DNA of 39,432 nucleotides from Acidobacteriaceae bacterium (GTDB lineage: Bacteria; Acidobacteriota; Terriglobia; Terriglobales; Acidobacteriaceae), in contig PLIO01000149.1 of the NCBI GenBank assembly GCA_003140075.1, positions 1 to 39,432 on the forward strand, written 5' to 3'. The notes under the pieces are model-generated. The model made no database searches and was not told the DNA's origin. It worked only from the letters and a program-made list of their open reading frames with translations. The position numbers and the translations under genes are program-made. Of this stretch, positions 32,512 through 39,432 are shown in pieces; position 1 is the stretch's first letter; every line of letters starts with the position of its first letter.

Positions 32512-34453
32512 CGCCGGTCCTCACTACTTGAAAAAAATTCCGTAATGCCAGATAGTACTTCGCGTCTATCATCAGGAAATCGACCGTAACCTTTCGCGTC
32601 AGGTGCAGGGAGTTCACGTCTTTCTCCGCCTTCAGGTTGTAAGCCACCACGTGCCCGTCTTGATTTTGCGGCGCGGGCAAGCTCTGCACCTGCCAGCCAA
32701 GGGGTAGATCGATAGTGATGTCGTCCACCTTTTCCAACGGAAATTCAAAATAGATAGGATGCACACGGTTGGTGTGTTCAAAAATGTGTTTTTCCGGGGC
32801 GCTGAACAGCCCCACCGGCAGCAACGCGCGGCGCCCTGCTCCCGAAACCCAGCCCGGAATCTTCACATTGAACTCCGCTACCAGGGGTTGCGAAGAACTC
32901 TTCCAATCGGGCTGGTTGGTAAGGTCCACCTCCGCCGCCACTGGGACGTATTCCTTTACTTCGTCTTCGAGGTATTTTTTTCTGTCCGCCTCATCGCTGT
33001 GAAGTTTTTCGACGCGCCGGTTCATTCCTTCCAGACCGGTGTACGTGACAGTGAGCTTCCCTTCCAGATCGCCCGTCTCGGAAAGATTCAATTTTGCCTT
33101 GCGCTCGATCTTGGATTCTGAGCTTTGCGGAAGCGTGCTTTGAATCCAACTTCCGCCCTCCTTATCGAGCCGCAACCCCGTAACACCCGTTTCTGACCAT
33201 TCCAAAAGCCCGAACGGGGTGCATGCGGCTCCGGGATCGAAATAAAGATCTTTCCCATTGAGCTTAACCAGAACCACGTTGGAATCCAGCTTGTTGCGGT
33301 CCATGGATTGGGCTGAGAAAAAATAGTTGCGGCGGTCCGATACATATACTCCGTAGGCTTCAAACCCGGCGGCGCGCACCAGCCCGAGATAGAGCCACGT
33401 AAGATCGTTTCCGCTCCCGTAGCCCCGCTTCCACACCTCCTCGGCGTTGACCGGCGCTTTTTCCTTTTCGCGCTTCTGTTCCTGCTCCGTCTTTTCCAGT
33501 TCGTACGAAGTGTTGCGCAACTGCTGTACCCGGTCGTAAATCTTTCGCAGCTTCACCTCCGGCGGGTCGTTCGGCGAAACGATTTGCCCCACCGCCTCTT
33601 CCATCGCTTTCCGCTTGTCTACGAAACCATCTACCTGGCCGTTCAACTTCTTTCCGACCTTCTTCCAATACTTGTCCACGTCTTTCTCGAAAGGCTCGTC
33701 GCTGTAGACGAAGTCGACGCGCGCCTTCAGTTCGTTCTCAGGCGGCATGAAGTCTTCGACCTGAAAAGCGGCGATGTTGTGCGCCTCCAGCCGGATAATA
33801 TGGTCCGCAGCGCCCTCCTGAGGGGGATTCGTGCCTGGCGGCAGGTACGGCCTCCAGCGCACTGTGAATGGGTTTTGGAAGCTGCCGACGTAGGGCTTCA
33901 GCGAAAATTTCGCAGCCCGGGTGAAAAGCTCCTGACTCAGGATCCAATTCGAGCTGTAGAGGGCGTACTCTTTGAAATCATACGTGTAGGAATACTCGAT
34001 GATGCTGCCCACTTGCACGTCCGGAAGGGTAAAGGTTTTCGCAAGATACTTCAGCCCACGGGCTTTCACGATCGATTTCTCGAAGACCTTTCCGTCGAAT
34101 TCGGCAGCCGAGCCGTCAGGCCTGATGGTGTGGGCGCGCAAATGCACGACGTCGTTGCCGCCCTTGATGAACGGAATCTCGACGTCGCCGTACTTCCGCC
34201 CTTCTTCGGTGAGGATTTTGATGCGGACGTAGTTGTCTTCGTGAGAGGTATGGCCGTTGTCGTCACGGTCGACCTGGCGGTACAGGATGATGGCTGGCGC
34301 TCCGGGAGCCAGCGGCTCGCTCGTCATCTTGAGTTCTTCAGGCGAGACCGGCGGAATTTCGCCAGCGCAAACCGAAACAGGACGATACTTGCTAACGGCC
34401 AGAACCACCGCCGCAGCAAAACATGCGATCAAGACTACTCGACGAAATAGCAC
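32462..34453 (-). CDS. Exported DUF3857/transglutaminase-like protein, catalytic residues lost
   Basis: 663 residues with the same DUF3857 plus transglutaminase layout. In the transglutaminase core GYGDCKD of the active copy becomes GYGSGND (344-350), so the catalytic Cys is Gly. The His-bearing segment reads LDSNVVLVKL (389-398), so His is also gone; only the Asp (YFDPG, 404-408 region) remains. An insertion rich in Lys/Glu precedes it. It is probably a non-catalytic partner or binding protein. The start GTG 34453 has an excellent GGGGGAG site 7 nt away and gives a signal peptide (about 1-31). Confidence 0.85.
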   Translation of the reverse strand: MLFRRVVLIACFAAAVVLAVSKYRPVSVCAGEIPPVSPEELKMTSEPLAPGAPAIILYRQVDRDDNGHTSHEDNYVRIKILTEEGRKYGDVEIPFIKGGNDVVHLRAHTIRPDGSAAEFDGKVFEKSIVKARGLKYLAKTFTLPDVQVGSIIEYSYTYDFKEYALYSSNWILSQELFTRAAKFSLKPYVGSFQNPFTVRWRPYLPPGTNPPQEGAADHIIRLEAHNIAAFQVEDFMPPENELKARVDFVYSDEPFEKDVDKYWKKVGKKLNGQVDGFVDKRKAMEEAVGQIVSPNDPPEVKLRKIYDRVQQLRNTSYELEKTEQEQKREKEKAPVNAEEVWKRGYGSGNDLTWLYLGLVRAAGFEAYGVYVSDRRNYFFSAQSMDRNKLDSNVVLVKLNGKDLYFDPGAACTPFGLLEWSETGVTGLRLDKEGGSWIQSTLPQSSESKIERKAKLNLSETGDLEGKLTVTYTGLEGMNRRVEKLHSDEADRKKYLEDEVKEYVPVAAEVDLTNQPDWKSSSQPLVAEFNVKIPGWVSGAGRRALLPVGLFSAPEKHIFEHTNRVHPIYFEFPLEKVDDITIDLPLGWQVQSLPAPQNQDGHVVAYNLKAEKDVNSLHLTRKVTVDFLMIDAKYYLALRNFFQVVRTGDEEQIVLQPGTASASN

Positions 34454-34515
34454 GTTCCAACTCCCCCGAGCGATTGCATTACCAAGAACGGGCCCCGAAC
34501 ACGTTTGGTGAGGCC

Positions 34516-34544
34516 ACAATATAGCGGTCGGGCCTTGGCGTCAA
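34516..34544 (-). promoter_or_regulatory. Promoter of the transglutaminase-family operon
   Basis: TTGACG (34539-34544) with either TATTGT at 34516-34521 (17-nt spacer) or TATATT at 34518-34523 (15 nt). It lies within the 184-nt divergent region shared with the LolA-like gene and gives a leader of about 55-60 nt. Confidence 0.45.
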
Positions 34545-34637
34545 TAGCCCGTTTTGAAAGGATTCGCGCGCGGGACTTGCACACTCGCAGGCCAGGGTGT
34601 ATGTTTTCGGCGCGCTGGAGGCGCAAAGGGGCGCTGC

Positions 34638-35402
34638 ATGAAGACGTACGTGATTTGCTTGTGGGTTGCGTTGCTGCCCGCGGGATTGTGGGGGCAGACC
34701 AAATGCGACGAGGGGAACGGGCCGCTGGATTCTTCTACGCCGAAGACGATGAGCGTGCAGGATGTGATCCAGAAGTTGGGGGCGACGGAGGCGGCCGCGA
34801 AAGAAGCACGGCTTCATTACACCTACAAGCAGGATGTGCTGGTGCAGACGCTCAGCGGCAAAGATGTGACCGGTGAGTTTCATGAAGTAACGACCGTTTC
34901 CTATGACGACAAAGGGCGGCGGCAGGAGGTAGTGACGTTTGCGGCGCAGCCTTCGTTACGAGGAGTTCAACTGACAGCGGAAGATATGGAGGATATCCGG
35001 ACCTTCATGCCGCTGATGCTGACGAGCGAGGATCTGCCGCAGTACAACCTGACCTACGACGGACAGCAGCATGTGGACGACCTGGATACTTATGAGTTTC
35101 ATGTGGTTCCGAAAAAAGAAGAAAAGGGCAAGCGCTATTTTCAAGGGCGAATCTGGGTGGACGCGCAGGATTTTCAGATCGTGAAGGTGTGCGGCAAGAG
35201 TGGTCCGGAGAAGGTGCAGGTGAAGAAGCGCGACCGGCCGGAGTTGCATCCCACTTTTGTGACGTATCGCGAGCAGGTGGATGGACGCTATTGGTTTCCC
35301 ACGTACACGCGGTCGGACGACACTTTGTACTTCAAGGCAGGGTCAGTGCACATGAAGGAGATCATTAAGTACACGGGGTATAAGCGAGCGGGCACGCCCT
35401 GA
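34638..35402 (+). CDS. Exported LolA-like protein (outer membrane lipoprotein-sorting fold)
   Basis: 254 residues with a signal peptide (MKTYVICLWVALLPAGLWG). The strand pattern LHYTYKQDVLVQTL..., EVTTVSYDDKGRRQEVVTF, YFQGRIWVDAQDFQIVKVCGKSG, and RYWFPTYTRSDDTLYFKAG fits the LolA/LolB-like beta-sheet proteins that carry lipids or lipoproteins across the periplasm. It lacks family-specific residues I could verify, so the role is inferred. The start ATG 34638 has AAAGGGG upstream. Divergent from the transglutaminase-family pair, perhaps a related envelope function. Confidence 0.7.
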   Translation: MKTYVICLWVALLPAGLWGQTKCDEGNGPLDSSTPKTMSVQDVIQKLGATEAAAKEARLHYTYKQDVLVQTLSGKDVTGEFHEVTTVSYDDKGRRQEVVTFAAQPSLRGVQLTAEDMEDIRTFMPLMLTSEDLPQYNLTYDGQQHVDDLDTYEFHVVPKKEEKGKRYFQGRIWVDAQDFQIVKVCGKSGPEKVQVKKRDRPELHPTFVTYREQVDGRYWFPTYTRSDDTLYFKAGSVHMKEIIKYTGYKRAGTP

Positions 35403-35578
35403 GCGCGAAATGAAGCTTCACTTCTTCCAGCGGCTGGGGAATCTTTCCGGCGATCCTTCCATTCGGGAATCCACAATGACGAGAGCGGCAAGAAGCGTCG
35501 AGCTTTGCTCGACGGACAACCGGAGCCTGCCCTGAGCCTGTCGAAGGGCGGCTGTCCCCACATGAGAATCTCACCAAA
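35403..35578. other. Intergenic region with hairpins and a dispersed-repeat motif
   Basis: A perfect hairpin at 35497-35513 (GTCGAGC, TTT loop, GCTCGAC), overlapping at the edge with a larger inverted pair GGACAACCG (35514-35522) / CGGCTGTCC (35549-35557) that encloses GCCTGCCCTGAGCCTGTCGA at 35525-35544. It lies between converging genes, so it could end transcription from both sides. No gene seen. Confidence 0.5.
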
Positions 35579-37369
35579 TTAGGTTGCGCTTGGCACTTCG
35601 ACGGCGCGCCTGCTGCCGTATTTTTTGAAGACGGAGTCGCGGGAGATGACGCCTTCCAGCTGACGCGAGTTAGCGCGATTGACGACGGGGACGAGCGGGT
35701 AATCGTTCACGTAGCGGAGAGCGGCATCCAGCGGGAGATCGGGGTAGAGACTGGGCAGGCACTGAGCGGGGAGAACGGAGGCGAGCGTGAGTTCGCCCTT
35801 GCCTTCCTGGAAAAGGCGCTGTAGTTGGTCACGAGCGATGACGTTCCACCCGCTGGGATGCATGCGCACGAGGAACGTGGCGTCGGGGGAATCCTGAATG
35901 CGGCGGGCGTTGGCGTCCACATAGTCTTGCGCGCTGAGAATGGTGGCGGGAGCAGGCAGCATCGCATCTTCGACGCGGAGGATGGCTTCTTCGCGGTCCT
36001 CCTCGAGCGAGGGCAGGATGAGACCATCCTGGCGGGTGAGCAGGTCGAAGATGGGGATGCTCTGCAGGGCGCGCGAGACGAGGTAAGAGAAAGTATTGGC
36101 GACGATGACGGGAACGATGATTTCGTAATTGCCGCTGACTTCGAGGACCATGAAAACGGACGTCATGGGAACACGGAGAAATCCGGCAAAGAGGACGCCC
36201 ATGCCGACCACGACGTAGGTTCCGGTGGAACCGGTGAGGTGCGGAAAAAAGATGCGCTCAAGGTCACCGACGGCGCCTCCGAGCATGGCGCCGATGAAAA
36301 GCGTGGGCGCGAACATGCCGCCGGGAGTGCCGCTGACGAAAGAAAAAGTAGTAGCGATAATTTTCAGGAGCGCAAGGATGGCAAGAAACTTCCAGGTGAA
36401 CTGGCTGTGCATGGCCTGGTCCATGGAATCGTATCCGGCGCCCATGATTTGCGGAGCACCGAGGAAGGCGATGAGTCCGACGAGGAGTCCGGCGAGCGCG
36501 GGCTGGAAATATTGCGTCCAGCGCGGCAAAGCTTTGAGGCGCGGACGCAGGTAGCCGATCGATTTAGCGAAGGCGACCGAAGCGAGGCCACCGACGATGC
36601 CGAGGAAGGCATAGGCGATGAGTTCGGTGGGACGCTTGAAGGTGGTAACGGGAATGCGGAAGAGCGGCTCGCTGCCGAGAAACCAGCGCACGATGACGAC
36701 GCTGGAAACGGCAGAGAGGACGACGGAACCGAGGATGCCGGCGCTCCAGCGTCCGATGACTTCTTCGATGACAAAAAGGACGGCGGAGATGGGAGCGTTG
36801 AAAGCGGCGGCCAGGCCAGCAGCCGCGCCGACGGGAGCCATGAGGCGGAGTTTCTCGCGCGAAATTTCGAGTTGGCGTCCGAGCGCGGAGGCGATGCTGG
36901 CTCCGATTTGAAGAGAAGGATCTTCGGGACCAAGCGATTGACCGGAGCCGATGGCCAGCGCGGCGCAGATGAATTTACCGATCGCGGTGCGGAAGGGGAT
37001 GAATCCGTTAAAGATGTAGAGGGCTGCTTTGGTTTGGTTGACGCCGCTGCCGCGGATGGTGGGAAAGACATGCAGCACGAGAGCCGCCACCACCAGGCCG
37101 GTCACTGACGGAACGACGAACAGCCGCCAACTGTGGCTTTGCGGCAGCGGACCGAGCAGGGCAAGGTGCATCCAGTCGATGGCGAGGCGGAAGCAGACGA
37201 CGGCGAGGCCGGAGAAGATTCCGATAAAGACGGAGAGAATGAGAAAAAATACTTCCTCGTGGAAGACGTCTTCGAGACTGGAAAACAGACGGCGCGGAGC
37301 TTGCAGTCGCGAGGAAGCAGTTTGCGGCGAAGGAACCGAAGAAGCACTGGTGGGGGCGACGTCACTCAT
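35579..37369 (-). CDS. ClC-family chloride channel/exchanger with CBS domains
   Basis: 596 residues, inner membrane. The first filter motif is GSGVNQ (107-112; usually GSGIP). The gating segment is GPEDPSLQIG (147-156; usually GREGP), with the gating Glu kept (Glu149). The FVIEEV segment keeps the proton-pathway Glu of exchangers, and GTPGGMFAPTLFIG is the third motif. Exchange of Cl or another anion for protons is therefore likely. The C-terminal about 140 residues hold a CBS pair (ILRVEDAML... and YPLVPVVNRANSRQLEGVISRD). The ATG overlaps the stop of the TPR gene (ATGA), so the two are coupled. Confidence 0.9.
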   Translation of the reverse strand: MSDVAPTSASSVPSPQTASSRLQAPRRLFSSLEDVFHEEVFFLILSVFIGIFSGLAVVCFRLAIDWMHLALLGPLPQSHSWRLFVVPSVTGLVVAALVLHVFPTIRGSGVNQTKAALYIFNGFIPFRTAIGKFICAALAIGSGQSLGPEDPSLQIGASIASALGRQLEISREKLRLMAPVGAAAGLAAAFNAPISAVLFVIEEVIGRWSAGILGSVVLSAVSSVVIVRWFLGSEPLFRIPVTTFKRPTELIAYAFLGIVGGLASVAFAKSIGYLRPRLKALPRWTQYFQPALAGLLVGLIAFLGAPQIMGAGYDSMDQAMHSQFTWKFLAILALLKIIATTFSFVSGTPGGMFAPTLFIGAMLGGAVGDLERIFFPHLTGSTGTYVVVGMGVLFAGFLRVPMTSVFMVLEVSGNYEIIVPVIVANTFSYLVSRALQSIPIFDLLTRQDGLILPSLEEDREEAILRVEDAMLPAPATILSAQDYVDANARRIQDSPDATFLVRMHPSGWNVIARDQLQRLFQEGKGELTLASVLPAQCLPSLYPDLPLDAALRYVNDYPLVPVVNRANSRQLEGVISRDSVFKKYGSRRAVEVPSAT

Positions 37370-38571
37370 TGGCTGGCTGCCTCGCGCTTTTGGGAGATCA
37401 GGAGCAGCGCCAAATCATCGCCTTGCGGTGTGCCACAGATGGCGGCGGTCTGCCGTTCGATCTGGAAAACAACGTCCATGATGGTATCCGGAAGGTCGGT
37501 TTCTCCGGCAGAGTGAAGGTGGGCGAGATCCGGGTTAGTGGAAGTCCAACGGGATTGCAGGTTGGAAAGCGGTGATGCGGTGGAGGACGAGGCGGCGGCC
37601 GTCGCATTGGTGCTAGCAGGGGCAGCGGGGGGGGGGAGGTCGATTCCGGTTTGCTGCGCACACTCAGCCAGACGTGTTTCGGCCTGCGCGAAAGCGGCCA
37701 CGATGCGGCGGTTACGTTCGGCGTCGGAGATGTGACTGTGGAAAGGATTGGTACGTAGAACGAGCTCGGCGGTTTCGAGAAGCTGGCGAGAGTTGGCGTC
37801 CTGTGGATTGGCATTTACGACAGGCTGTAAATAGCGCTGAGCGGTGACGTAGTTGCCGGAACGATATGCGGCTTCCCCGGCTCCGGCCTCGGCGACTGCG
37901 TTCCCGGGATCGACCCGCAGAACCTGTTCATATTGGGCAAGCGCACCAGCATAGTCCTGAGCTTGCGCGAAAAGTTGCGCCGCCTGAAGATGTGCGGCGG
38001 GATCGGGCGGCAAGGAGGTCGAGAGGGCCATGATTTCAGATTCGGCCTGCGCCGGGGCATTTTCCTTGAGCAGGAACTGGACGAGTTCGATGCGAGCCCG
38101 ATTGCGGTTAGCGTCAGGATCAGAGTTCCAGACTCCGTACATGGCGTTATGGTAGTAGCGGGTGGCGTCTTCGATGGAGCCGCGGTGGGCGGCGACGCGA
38201 GCAAGAGCGAGATTGACGGCCGCATCCTGCGGCGTTCGCTGCCAGAGGGCGATGAGATAGGATTCAGCTTCGTCGAGGCGGCGGGGATCGTTGCTATCGC
38301 GCAGGGCGCGGGCCAGGCTGAGCTGGTACTGAGAGTTGGCGGGATCGCAAGTGAGGGCCGCGCGGAAAGCAGCGATCGCATCGTCGTAATGGTTGGCACC
38401 GGCGGCGGCAAGTCCCTGCTGGTAGAGGCGGCGGCCGCGGGCCTGCTGATTCAGGTTATAGCGGGAAACGAGATGACTCACGGCGGCGAAAGCGACTGCG
38501 GCGGCGAGCGTTAGCATGAGCAGGATGACGGGCGCAGAGCGGGAGACGAGCTTGGGGAACTTCCGCGACAT
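37366..38571 (-). CDS. Membrane-anchored TPR-repeat protein
   Basis: 401 residues from ATG 38571. One N-terminal helix (about 13-35, VILLMLTLAAAVAFAAVSHLV) is followed by about six TPR-like helical pairs (YQQGLAAAGANHYDDAIAAFRAALTCDP..., YAGALAQYEQVLRVDPGNAVAEAGAGEAAYRSGNY), then an Ala/Ser/Pro-rich linker and a C-terminal helix (about 360-395). A scaffold role is inferred. It leads the ClC gene, with coupled translation. The frame is open upstream to 38670, but the residues there are not needed. Confidence 0.85.
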   Translation of the reverse strand: MSRKFPKLVSRSAPVILLMLTLAAAVAFAAVSHLVSRYNLNQQARGRRLYQQGLAAAGANHYDDAIAAFRAALTCDPANSQYQLSLARALRDSNDPRRLDEAESYLIALWQRTPQDAAVNLALARVAAHRGSIEDATRYYHNAMYGVWNSDPDANRNRARIELVQFLLKENAPAQAESEIMALSTSLPPDPAAHLQAAQLFAQAQDYAGALAQYEQVLRVDPGNAVAEAGAGEAAYRSGNYVTAQRYLQPVVNANPQDANSRQLLETAELVLRTNPFHSHISDAERNRRIVAAFAQAETRLAECAQQTGIDLPPPAAPASTNATAAASSSTASPLSNLQSRWTSTNPDLAHLHSAGETDLPDTIMDVVFQIERQTAAICGTPQGDDLALLLISQKREAASQ

Positions 38572-38703
38572 ATCTCGTATTACGATATCATCTGCCGGGA
38601 GCAAAACGGGAAGCGCGAGGACGAAATTGCGCTTGAACCGTTGCCGGTTCAGGTAAGATACTTCGGCCACCGAGAATGAGGACGGAAGATCAGCTTATCC
38701 ACG

Positions 38704-39414
38704 ATGAATCGCGAATATCACAAAGGATACAGCCAGGAACTGCACCGGGAAATGGAAGCGCTGGTGTTCGGCCATGCGGGCACGCCGCTATTGGTATTTC
38801 CGACCTCCATGGGGAAGTTCTTCGAGTATGAAGACCGGGGGATGATCGGCGTACTGGCGCCGAAGATCGAGCGCGGGGAACTGCAGATATTTTGCCCGGA
38901 CGGAGTCGATAGCGAGAGCTGGTACAACAAGGGTGTGCATCCCAAGGTGCGTGTGTTGCGGCATTTGCAGTACGAGCGCTACATTCTGCACGAGATGGTG
39001 CCGTTTATCCGGTGGAAGAATCAAACGCCGCGGCTGGCGGTGACCGGATGCAGCTTTGGAGCTTATCACGCGGTGAATTTTGCCTTCAAACATCCCGATG
39101 TGGTGACGCATTGCGTGAGCATGAGCGGGGCGTTTGATATCCATCAGTTTCTGGATGGGTATTATGACGACGACTGCTACTTCAATTGTCCTCCTGACTG
39201 TCTTCCGAATCAGAATGACGACTGGTTTTTGAGCCGCTACCGGCAGATGAAAATTGTGCTGGGGTCGGCGGATTGGGATATGTGCCTGGATCAGAACGTG
39301 AAACTATCGGCAATTTTGAATGGCAAGGCCGTGCCGCATTGGCTGGATATTTACGGAGATAATTCGAAGCATGACTGGCCGCTCTGGCTGAGTATGGCGG
39401 GGAAGTATTTTTAG
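38704..39414 (+). CDS. Alpha/beta-hydrolase, putative esterase
   Basis: 236 residues, no signal peptide. The nucleophile elbow is GCSFGA (Ser117), and the C-terminal SKHDWPLW supplies the catalytic His. The Asp is probably in the WDMCLD region. It belongs to the putative esterase group (PF00756 type), acting on small carboxylic esters. The stop lies 18 nt before the window edge. Start ATG 38704; promoter candidates upstream are TTGAAC (38633-38638) and GATACT (38657-38662), 18 nt apart. Divergent from the TPR gene. Confidence 0.85.
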   Translation: MNREYHKGYSQELHREMEALVFGHAGTPLLVFPTSMGKFFEYEDRGMIGVLAPKIERGELQIFCPDGVDSESWYNKGVHPKVRVLRHLQYERYILHEMVPFIRWKNQTPRLAVTGCSFGAYHAVNFAFKHPDVVTHCVSMSGAFDIHQFLDGYYDDDCYFNCPPDCLPNQNDDWFLSRYRQMKIVLGSADWDMCLDQNVKLSAILNGKAVPHWLDIYGDNSKHDWPLWLSMAGKYF

Positions 39415-39432
39415 GATCGGGCTTCGGGCTTC

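Noticed and set aside
35825..37108. A long plus-strand open frame rich in Glu, Asp and Gly
   Set aside because: It is the antisense of the ClC gene. The composition follows from reversed codons of a hydrophobic protein and shows no domain.

Overview
This 39.4 kb window looks like ordinary chromosome of an Acidobacteriota bacterium, probably a Terriglobia or 'Koribacter'-like soil lineage. This is inferred from gene content, not from a search. The main evidence is three secreted proteins built from GloVer-type repeats (consensus near DxxGNLYGTTxxGG), a family expanded in acidobacteria. Supporting evidence is a tandem pair of DUF3857/transglutaminase proteins, the many exported proteins, and frequent GTG starts. 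I found no rRNA, tRNA, CRISPR array, integrase, transposase or prophage gene.

Layout. 1-4.4 kb: the 5' part of an S-methyl-5'-thioadenosine phosphorylase gene (runs off the left edge), a secreted aspartic-protease-like/PDZ protein, a secreted HExxH metallopeptidase and a methyltransferase. 4.4-9.6 kb: a 255-bp inverted-repeat element, leuB, then a co-directional run of ygfZ, a DUF1844 gene, a PhnP-like hydrolase and ribF. 9.6-19.6 kb: two GloVer-repeat proteins, a Tat-exported aldo/keto reductase, a PstS-like periplasmic protein, MFS and EamA transporters, a small lipoprotein-like protein with a GGDEF-like tail, OsmC, a repeat-flanked four-helix-bundle gene and a CDF metal transporter with three C-terminal cytoplasmic domains. 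19.8-25.5 kb: a parvulin-type chaperone/isomerase coupled to an SDR epimerase, an ECF sigma/anti-sigma pair, and the overlapping aroB-ubiE pair. 25.5-30.3 kb: a TerC membrane protein, then a likely tatB-tatC-glutaminyl-cyclase operon, then a third GloVer protein. 30.5-39.4 kb: two overlapping transglutaminase-family genes (one with, one without catalytic residues), a LolA-like periplasmic protein, a TPR protein coupled to a CBS-containing ClC channel/exchanger, and an esterase.

How the genes fit together. Core metabolism (leuB, ribF, aroB, ubiE, mtnP, ygfZ) alternates with cell-envelope functions. TatBC is in the same window as a Tat-signal aldo/keto reductase. AroB feeds chorismate synthesis, and the overlapping ubiE product completes menaquinone, which starts from chorismate.

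Most notable. (1) At least eight genes have a -10-like hexamer 6-8 nt (10 in one more) before the start codon, suggesting leaderless mRNAs. For the MFS and CDF genes a possible upstream TTG start is actually the -35 box. (2) The transglutaminase-family pair combines an intact enzyme with an apparent pseudoenzyme. (3) Short AATCAGCA/AATCAACA repeats flank or invade gene ends and encode the C-terminus of one protein and possibly the N-terminus of another. (4) A 255-bp element has perfect 13-bp terminal inverted repeats. (5) All three GloVer proteins have seven repeats, as expected for a seven-bladed propeller. I saw no clear new multi-gene defence or mobile system.
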